NCBI GenBank assembly: GCA_905160935.1
Contig: CAJHZI010000484.1
Span: forward strand, 134,501-198,500
Source: Enchytraeus crypticus
Taxonomy: Eukaryota > Annelida > Clitellata > Enchytraeida > Enchytraeidae
Direction: 5' to 3'
Length of the DNA stretch: 64,000 nucleotides
A model generated the notes under the pieces. That model had not been told where the DNA came from. It searched no databases and was given only the letters and a program-made list of their open reading frames with translations. A program made the position numbers and the translations under genes. Shown piece after piece: positions 44,177 through 55,149 of this stretch (positions within the stretch are counted from its first letter, which is position 1; every line of letters begins with the position of its first letter).

Positions 44177-47100
44177 AAATAATATCTGTATGGGATTGCT
44201 AAATGTAATTTATAAAATGTAATTTAATAATTTTCAATTTTCAGTACATGGATAATAAAATCCAAATAGGTTTAAAACCACAAAAGTGCGTTTGTCAGAT
44301 TTATCTTTATTAATGTTGTAGGCGAAATGCTGTCGATAATTTAAGCAAGTTATTAAATTTAACATCAATTAATTTTACGATCGCCTACATATCAAAGTCT
44401 GTAGGCACTGTACCACAACTGCATCCGTTATTCCATACTGCACTATTATTTCATTATTATTATTATTATTGCGCTATTATTGTGAAATGATCACTGATAA
44501 TTTTATTACTAATCTATGAAATGCACAATTTGTTTTGATACCTATGAAAAACCACTATATCGTGTTGGAACACCACTTAATGGATTGTTGATTCGTATCA
44601 ATTATTTTTTATACCTGCAACGAATGGGTCAATTGTAACGAAAGGCAATTGTATAAACTCAGAGTGGAATTTTTGTAGAGTCACTGCGCTATTTTAATTC
44701 TGTTTTATTGATGCTGTTAAAATTACCAACATGAGGTCATAAAATGTTTTCACGATTATGCTCCCGTCACAGATTTCTATGACTCTTTTAATCTCTCATA
44801 TTTCCTGTTACTATAACCCTCTATCCCTCTATATATTGCTTTTCTTCTGTTTAACGGCTCAATCGGTGCATAACACGTCTGATATTCAGGAACTCGTGGG
44901 TTCGATTCTCATCAGAACTGTCTCTGTCAGTATTTGATATAGGCTAAGGAATCTATCTATTCGCAAATCTATGTCTGATTTTTCGATCTAACGAAAAATA
45001 ACGTCTAACGTCTAATACCAGCTAATAAATTTAGGCTCCAAGTAGACTAATTTAGCAGAGGTTGCAAGTCTGTTCTGATAAAGATAACGTAAAGGATCAT
45101 ATAGTGTAAAAGTTATGCTCATTATTGATAAGCTTCAAAAATTACGTATATAAAAACCGTAAAGCCGATGTTAACGTCAGTTTCATCTCTCGAAGCGATA
45201 TCAGTGCCGGGAGAGCTCAGGATTTGATCCACACATACTGATCTGCGGTTTTATTGATTGATTGGTTGATTGATTGATTGATTTGAGTTAATTTGTTGGA
45301 GTTGGGTTCTTTGTTCTATTTGCGTTACCGCTGAAATTTATAACAGAAATTAGAGGAAATAATGCTAAACTGTCTTTACACCTACAGGGCGATGCTTTGC
45401 TCATTTATCATTTAACGCTAAAAGCTCGCGCTCATCTCTTCGCCAGGTGATAATGTGGCGCTGCGAGTGGACTACACGTGTCGTGTTAACGCCAAAGCAA
45501 TAAGATCCAAACCAAGGTCAGAAGGAGCATTCGGTTGGTGATCGCCTAGGCTCATAAATTGCTACAACATTTTGTAATCGTGATCCTAGCTAAACTGATA
45601 TTCAAGCGATGATGCTGATGATGATAATGATGACGATGATGATGATGGCGAGTTTATGTAGAAATTTGTAGTCTTTGCTAGTAGTTTAATATTGTAATTA
45701 ATATATTTGAATCATTCGGCTCATGGGGCAGTAAACTGTCTTAGCATTTGCTATAATATTTTGAGTCTGATAAATTGAGAGAACGACAATTGATATGGCA
45801 GTTAAGTGTGATGACTTTTGGTATATTCTAATGTTTGTAAAATTGACACTTCAATCGTTGGTGTAGTGTAATGAATTATTTATACAAGATACAAAAAAAT
45901 TTAAAAGTTAATTGGTGACCTGGTTTGTCCTGTTTACACCCACGTCAAAGCACTTATCTCGGCTTTTATTAAATTTAGAATAGCGAGCATGCATTATGCT
46001 TCTGAATTAGCTGATGAACAAGTCGTGTTCGTTGGCTACAACCTCTTGCCATTGCAAAACTTTTGTGCTTTCATGCAATTATTCTATCGAACTAAATTAA
46101 TTAAACTATTCTTTCAATTTTTTTACAATTATGAATTTAATCAAACTTGATTTAGTTTTATTTGAACACTAATTCGCACCCATATACACTCGTTAAACTG
46201 GGAAAGATGATGACGATGTTGATGATGATGATGATGATTAATTGAGAACAAAAATATCAAACAGTTCATCTGACTTCTTTCAGCTTCTCTAGTTTTAAAG
46301 GACAGATCTTAAGATGAATTGAACTCTCGTGGGTTCGAATCCCAGCCTCGTTGATCTGAGATTAAAATCTCGGACATTCACTGAACAGGCTATTCGGAAA
46401 ATGGTCAACATTGCTTAACGGTTTAAACATGTGGTATTAAAAAGTGATAGATATCAGCGTAGTTTATCTTTTCACTATAATGCGAGTTTACTTTTACATG
46501 TGTCTGTCTGTCTCTCTGTTTTTCTATATCTCTCAGACTCTCTGTCTGTCTATTCCACTATGTATGCGTACTTTTAATCTCTCCATCTGTTCTCTATCAA
46601 TCTGTGCATGTGTCTGTCTCTCTATCTCTATTTATCTGTCTGACATGCTATTTATCTATCTGAAGATTTTTATTGCTAACTATCAATTATCGTATCAACA
46701 TGCAGTAATCAATAAGCCAATCATGAGATAACATTTAGATAAACTACGGCAAAACAATTATTCGGAATTAATATTCCTACGGAGTTCAATTGTAATGCAT
46801 TGCCACGGATGCCGATGCAAGCAATTCATTTACTGGAACAAAGCTCCTGGAAACTAATTGTGATGCTTTATAATAAATACATACGTTTAATTTAAAGAGC
46901 GATCAGATTGACAATATTTATGTCTGATTAATATAGATGATTGAGTTGGGTATTTGTTACGTGATTTTCACAATGAACTGAGCTTTTAACAGTCCATTTA
47001 ATTTTGATTTAATTTAGAAGCTATAATACATCATACACGTGATTTGTGGTGATGATGATTTCTAATCTAATCATACAGCTTTATTATTTATTCCTTCTCA

Positions 47101-50100
47101 ATAGAGTTTACACGGCCACTGAACTACGGCATCGGTGCAAAATATGAAAAAAAGTTGAAAGCTAGACAAGTTAAACTTATAAAATTAAACATTAAAAGTA
47201 CTCGAGCATTTTTGAACGAGATGAAAAATAATACAAAATGGTTGTAAATGTGGATTTTTAAGGGATTAGTGGGTAATTTACTAAATGTTGTATTACGTTA
47301 AGGGTTACCTGATTTAGGGGTTGATAACTGAGATAATACGTGTTTATTTTTTGCTAGAAGATAGAAAACGGCAAATTTTTTTTGCCGCCGTATGTAATTA
47401 TCAACTTCTACGGGATATATGCCAATATAAAAGTCAATTTAAGGAACATTTTATAATTTTTCCTGTTTGTAGCTTTATGTTCAATGCATTGTACAAACGA
47501 CTGTCAGCTGTAGCGTCGTGAAACGTAATGACTTTTACGCCTAATTGCGCGTATAATAAAAAAAGCATCAGGTGTTGCACCTTCGTTTGATAACGCTAAG
47601 TAGCAAAACATTGGCCTCTTTTTCTGAGTAATATCCATTAATATTTGTAAGATAAACATTTAGAGAATTTCTGAAGCGATGCAAGTGAAAGGAAAATATT
47701 TTCTGCTTTACAAAAGAATTTACAATTTTGCGCATCAAATGTAGTTTTAATGTTATTTTAAGGGAGTTTGATCATTTTATTTTTTGAAAATAACTTATTC
47801 AATTATTTGTTGCTAGTAAATAAAAAATCAATACCAATTTGTAATAATTCAATCTTACTCCCTTTTGATAGTAAAAATATAAAGTTTGCAATTACATGCA
47901 ATTTCTTAAATCTATATGTAGAATGCAGTATTGTTTGCTAAATATTAAGGCTTTCAGAAAATCTAAAAGATATTTAAAATATGTAAAATTGTAAATAAGT
48001 AATAATTGTAATAAGTAAATAGTTTTAATAAGTGCATAATATCTTTCAGTTTTGGAAATAGAAGCTGCCTAGCTTCAAAATGCTTATCTTCAAGCTGCCT
48101 CGCTGCAAGCTGCCAAGCTTCAAGCTGCCTCGCTTCAAGCTGCCTAGCTTCAAGCTGCCTAGCTTCAAGCTGCCTCTCTTCAAGCTGCCTAGCTTCAAGC
48201 TGCCTAGCTTCAAGCTGCCTAGCTTCAAGCTGCTAGCTTCAAGCTGCCTAGCTTCAGGTTGCCTAGATTCAACTTTCTAGCTTAAAGCTGCCTAATTTAA
48301 AGCTGCCTAGCTTCAAGCTGTCTAGCTTCAACTGCCTCGCATGGGGTCAACTAATATTTCTTCAGTTGCCGTCTAAACAATGTTATACTTCACATTTCAA
48401 AACGCAACTAAACTCTAAGATAAATAACAGCGACCTTTCAAAAGCTAAATCCTCTCATAGTCCTACACTCAAAATCTCCCGTCCCCCCTAATCCCCCTTG
48501 TCCCCCCTAAACCTTCCTGTGGATTGATTTATAACAGTTACACTGAGATCTTACTGAATGTTCTATATGCAAGCCTTTAAGTCATCGATTGCAATAAACA
48601 ATGGTAAAAACTAGAGATGGGAATTTTATGAATTTCCAGAGTTTGGGTTCGGTTCGGTTCGTTGAAAATGAAAGTTCGGTTCGGGTTCGGTTAGCAGTTG
48701 ACAATTTGAGAGTTCCGTTCGGTTCGGTTTGTTGAAAATGAAAGTTCGGTTCGGTTCGGGTTCGGTTCTAACAAGGGTTCGGGTTCGGCTCGGGTTCGGC
48801 TTGCTTTTCAACTCGCAAGAGTTCGATTCGAGTTCAAAATTGTTTGGTTTGTGTTGCAATTGTTTAACATTACTTATAATAGTCATGTCTTTATATTTAA
48901 TGTTGTTAATAATAATGTTGTTAATTTAATCTTATAATAATCATGTTTTTATATTTTTGTTTTTATTTTACGTTATAATTTCGCTTTTTTCATCATATCC
49001 ACATATGAGTGGATCTTAAAATCGTCTGACATTCCTGATCTTGGTCTGCCTCTGCCTCTTTTTCCTTCCAATCTACCTTCTATGACCTTTTTAATAGATT
49101 GTTCCCTCTTAGAATGTGTCCTATCCTACTCTTCTTTCTATTTCTTAATACATTTATCAACTGTGTATTTTTACCAAGTCTCTCCAGAACTTCCTCATTT
49201 GTAACCTTTGAGTCCAGCTAATCCTTTCCATACTTCTCCATATCCACATTTTCAATGCCTCTAGTTTCCTGATATTTTCTTTCCTTGATGTCCATGTTTC
49301 ACGTCCATATAATAGCGTGGTCCATACTAAGGTTTCGCTATCGTTATCTTAGTGTCTTTCTTTAGTCTTTTTGTTAAAAGTTCTTTCCTATTATCGAAGG
49401 CTTCTTTTGCATTTGCATTCCAATTATATATTTCAGTCTCACATTTCCCATCATCTGCTATAGTATGACTTAACTGTTTGAAAATCCTTATGTGTTCCAA
49501 TTTCATAATATTTATTATAATATTGATTTCACCTCTATTCTGGGATACTCTCATCACTTTTGTCTCTTTGACGTTAATATGCATTCTATATTTCAATGCC
49601 GTATCATTCAGACTATCCATTAACTTCTGTAGACCCGTCTCGCTTCCCGCTACCAGGCCTCTGCACCGCTACCATATTAAAATTTGTGTCGGAACCAGCC
49701 TTACCTGAATATATGCTGTTAGATACTGCAAGACATGTACATGCAGAAACTAATGTATGTTTGTATTGTTCTTACTATCTTTATTTAATGTCAGGCTGAT
49801 GAAGAAGAGAGGAACTCCAAGAGTTTGGTTCAGTTAGGTTTGGACGAAGTTCGGGTTCGGTTCGGGTTCGGCCAGAGTCTGGGTTCGGGTTCGGTTCGGG
49901 TTCGGTCAGAGTCTGGGTTCGAATTCGGTTCGGTTCGGTCAAAATTCTAGATTATAGGGTTCGGTTCGGGTTCGGTCAAAATTCCCATCTCTAGTAAAAA
50001 CAGTTTAGAATTCATGTGACAAATTATATAACAAGGTAAAATCTATTACTCAATGATTTCGCCAATGCATGCCTATATTGTGAGTGGGATTATATTGTTC

Positions 50101-50535
50101 TCTTTTTACACTGAAGCGTATTATAAATACATCTGCAATGAAATTTATACGCTTACAATTCCATTGGGATTTAAATAACTGCTTTCTTTGAACGCATTTA
50201 AAAACTATTAATATCGTAAATTCGTAAATGTTCTATAAGTTTGTCAACTTCGTCAGCAGATTAATATTGCAACGATTCGTGATTTGTTGAAAGCCTTTGA
50301 TGTGACTATTTTATTAGGACAGGGTATCACCTGTTAGCATTGATCCATTAATCTACTCAATTAATTGCCTGTATAATCTGATTACGTCATCTCTATCTCA
50401 GTGCACTGCCTACTAGCAGGTCCACGGTATATAACGCCTTCACTCTCTATCTTCCGTTTTCCTCTTTCATATCCACATACGAGTGGATCTTTCAATCATC
50501 TATAACATTCCTTTTGATAAACCATTATTATAGGT

Positions 50536-50594
<59 letters not shown>

Positions 50595-52049
50595 GCAACA
50601 ATTTAGCAATTTGTATTTCAATCTCTTTTAAAATTTAATTTGTCTTCCGTCTCTTTTCCAAGTCATCGGTGCATAAATGTTCTGATTGTATTGCATTTTT
50701 ACGAGCACAACCTTGATCAAGCAAAATAACTTAATTGCTGAGCCGTTAAAAAGACTGAAACAATCCAATGCTAATAGTAAAGAAAAAAATTAATGTTAAA
50801 GGCATAAATTCAGTCAAAGTTCAACAATCACTCTATTCGGCACCACATCAAAGTAACTTTATTCTCTTTATCTTCAACAATTGTTTGGCCATGGACCCAT
50901 TAAGTGCAATATCAGTCAGATTAAAGCTTTTAAATTGCTTCAAGTGCTTTGCTCATTTAGCTTTTTATTTCTATTTTTAATTCTATCACGGCTATTTATA
51001 ACAGATGCAATGATTTAATGTTAGTGATATTTGGACTGACGTCTGCAAAAGTTAATCATCTTTGCAGCTTTTCTACCTTATTAACAAAATATTTTTCAAC
51101 TCGCTCCAGAATATATAAATGTCATTGTGATTTCCACAAGAATTTCAAAATATTTTGAAGCATTCCCCCGAATGGAAAATGTTCTTTCAGTTTCAACAAT
51201 TTTATAACAACGTTCTTGCGCGTTGCATCAGTCTTCTCAATTCCACCAGATTCATTCAATGTCTCTCATCCTTCTCCAAATGGTGCAATTATTATCTTGC
51301 AACCTTGGCTTACACCTGATTTTCACTGATTGGCTTACACCTGATTATCACTGATTGGCTTATACCTGATTTTCACTGATTTGCTTACACTTGATTATCA
51401 CATGTCTTTGCAGCCTTCACCAGATCGATGCAGTGTCATCTCAATTTCCTCCGGATTATCGAAATGTCGTCCACCAGTGAGAATGACGCAATATCTCGCA
51501 ACTGCCAACAGAACGGATCAATGTCCATTCAATTTTCACCACATGGCTTCAATTGCTTTCAAAATACTCCAAATTGTCGAAATATCTTTAAAACTTTCAT
51601 TATATTGTCACGGTGTCATTGCAACTTCTATCATCTTCAGCTTTATAACTTTAGTCTCTCAACTTTACTCTTTACAACTTTCAAGTCATTTCCATGATGT
51701 CTTACAAATTCCACCAGTTTCTCAACAAGATCTTTAAAACTTTCACATTTTTTCACGACTTCTGCCGGAGCGGTATAGACCGTTCAGTCACCTCTTTCCT
51801 TGCTATAAATCACACGAGAAGTACTGAAGCAATGAAGAGCAAATATCTAAAGTTCTAAACGAGTTGACCGGAGAGCCGCTATTTGTCGCTAGAGTTATGT
51901 GCTGGTAATTCAAAGCGGCACCTTTGATAATCTAGCGATCTCATGACGCCCTCCTCTCTAACTCATATGCGATAAATATGACGCCTCTGACGATATAGAT
52001 AAAAGTAAAGTAAACACGCATTATAGTGAAATGATCAACTACGTTGATA

Positions 52050-52087
<38 letters not shown>

Positions 52088-52552
52088 AGTGCACTGCCAA
52101 GTGGCAGGTTCAAGGTACATTTTCATACTCAAAGTCTGCTTTCTCGCTCCATAAGAGCACTCCTTAGATCAACAAGTTAATCCCTTCACAGAGTCTATGC
52201 CTTATTCATACCTTATGTAGCCTATAGCTTAGGAAAAGTATGGCTTCTGAGGTGGTTTCCCGTTGCCTTCCTCAGCTTCGTCGTTGATATCTATCGCTTT
52301 TTAATACCACGTTTATGCAGTTAGGCAATTTAGATCATTTTCCGTATAGCGAGTCCAGTGAATGTCCGAGATTTTACTTTCAGATCAGCGCGGCTAGGAT
52401 TCACCCCAGGATCTCTCATTTAAAAGTTCATGGCGTTACACCTACGCTACTGACATTCTTTAGATCTTAGATTCGTCTTTCTCTCTACCTCACTATCTCT
52501 CTAGCTCTCTCTTTCATTCTCTCTTTCTTTATTCTGTGTGTTTATGTGTACC

Positions 52553-52616
<64 letters not shown>

Positions 52617-55051
52617 CTCTCTATCTGTCATTCTCTCTTTTTCCACTCCTATGTCTCTATGTCTTCCTGTCTCTTTGGCAACATCACACTTTCTCGTCAA
52701 CCACTCGCTTTCTATTATAGCATATAAATTGGCTAATCACAGGAATGCACACACAGGGAGGGTTTTAACTCTTGATAAACTCCACAAGTCTTTTTGACGG
52801 ACTTTTTTTATCAGCCTTTACATGTTTTGTTGTAACAGAACTTTCGGAGTGAACTGTTCAATTTAGAGATTCTAAAACTTTCTGCTTTTCTACAGCTGTA
52901 GAAGCCTGGCTGCTTTCAACCCGTTCTTCCTCTTTTCTTTTGTAGTTAAGCCTTTGGCTTGTGGCTGAGCCGATGGCTTGTTGGCAAGTTTTTCGACAGC
53001 TAATCAGTAGATTGGAGACACAAATCCAGTGCTGTCTCCGTAGCTGACACGCCATCGAGCAGGAAACTGACGTTAAGCTTGATTTTGACATATTTTTGGC
53101 ACAAGATTATCGTGCAGCTGGTAGAATATTTTTATTGCGTATTATCGCGGCATTCACAGATTTTCTCTAATTGCAACTGGAATCAGAGCCTGTTAAAAAT
53201 ATTCCATCACAATCATATTATAACTTAGCTACATGTATGACAGCTGCATGACAGAGCTCTCCAGAGGATGGTATAGATACTTTAATTAGACGTGGGACTT
53301 ATTTGACTTTTATTCCGCATTGTTCGATATTTGCTCAATTTGATTGTTTGCCGTTGCCAAAATACCACGAATTGAAATAGGCAGGAGAATAGGTTTTGAT
53401 TACAATACAGTGGAGTGAACGGCATTGCAGAATTATACAGCAAGATTTTGCCCCTAAGTTCTGTCTATAAATTCACAGTTTTGACATTTGGATAAGACAC
53501 TCTACAATAAAACTGAATTGCAATTTTGCCGCATGAACCTTCATCAGAATTATTTATAAGACAATATCAATATTTTATTGTTGAAATTTTTTGTTATCGA
53601 TATTATACCCATAATAGCTAAAATATTTTATTATTATTATGCTACTTGAACTCCATCAAATTCTCGTATTTTATTAGTTTAGTTCTTTTTGATAGGATGC
53701 ACTATTAAGCTTTTCATTTCAATTTAATCCTTGATCTAAAAATAATGGTGCTTCAAATTTTTGTAAATATGTCTAATCGTGAAATTTGTTAATATCCTAT
53801 GCACCGATATCCCCTCATCAATCTAGTTTCTACAGTATATTGTGCCTCTTCAATTTCTCCACGTCCGTTCAGATGCTTAATATCCAATGTCATCCAGAAG
53901 TACCTCAAATCTAGTCTTTGAAACTAAGAAGACCTGATAACGTCACTGGCTATATCGAGATGCCCACGTAAGTGCAGCTAATTCGAAGATCATGAATTAA
54001 AGATAAGAATTTAGTTCCCAAAAAATAAGGTGTCACGTAACATAGAAACGCTAATTAAAAACCTTGCGTAGAGTTTCAATCGACGTTTTCTTTATGAAAA
54101 ATCTCACAAATGTATTCATGAAGTTGTTCGACTTCCTGATTCAAGGATAAGTTAGTCCAATCTTCGACTCAAGGATAAGTTAATCCAGTCTTGGACTGCT
54201 CTAATGGGATAGGCGATTCGATTTGGTTCACGTGATTAAATTTTATTTATTAATTACTATCCATTGGATTAAATTTTATTTATTAATTACAATCCATTGG
54301 ATTAAATTTTATTTATTAATTACAATCCATTGGATTAAATTTTATTTATTAATTACAATCCATTGGATTAAATTTTATTTATTAATTACTATCCATTGGA
54401 TTAAATTTTATTTATTAATTACAATCCATTGGATTAAATTTTATTTATTAATTACAATCCATTGGATTAAATTTTATTTATTAATTACAATCCATTGGAT
54501 TAAATTTTATTTATTAATTACAATCCATTGGATTAAATTTTATTTATTAATTACAATCCATTGGATTAAATTTTATTTATTAATTACAATCCATTGGATT
54601 AAATTTTATTTATTAATTACTATCCATTGGATTAAATTTTATTTATTAATTACAATCCATTGGATTAAATTTTATTTATTAATTACTATCCATTGGATTA
54701 AATTTTATTTATTAATTACAATCCATTGGATTAAATTTTATTTATTAATTACTATCCATTGGATTAAATTTTATTTATTAATTACTATCCATTGGATTAA
54801 ATTTTATTTATTAATTACTATCCATTGGATTAAATTTTATTTATTAATTACTATCCATTGGATTAAATGATATTATAGTAACATTTTATTATAACTCCTA
54901 TACTTATACTACTTATTAATTTGTCACTGTATTTGACTGGAGCCAAATACAGTGACAATATGGCGATATCGGTAAGTTATTCGACCGCGGATTAGCTTAT
55001 AGATCATTATGCCTTCCTCAGGCCCCCTATAATTTCCTCGTAAAATATGCG

Positions 55052-55149
<98 letters not shown>

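Noticed and set aside
48046..48280. Overlapping frames on both strands (KLGSLKLGSL / FKLPSFKLPS)
   Set aside because: 15-bp minisatellite open on both strands.
54223..54870. 215-codon plus-strand open frame of IHWIKFYLLIT repeats
   Set aside because: Pure product of a 33-bp minisatellite; no start context, no domain, and units are identical at DNA level including third positions.
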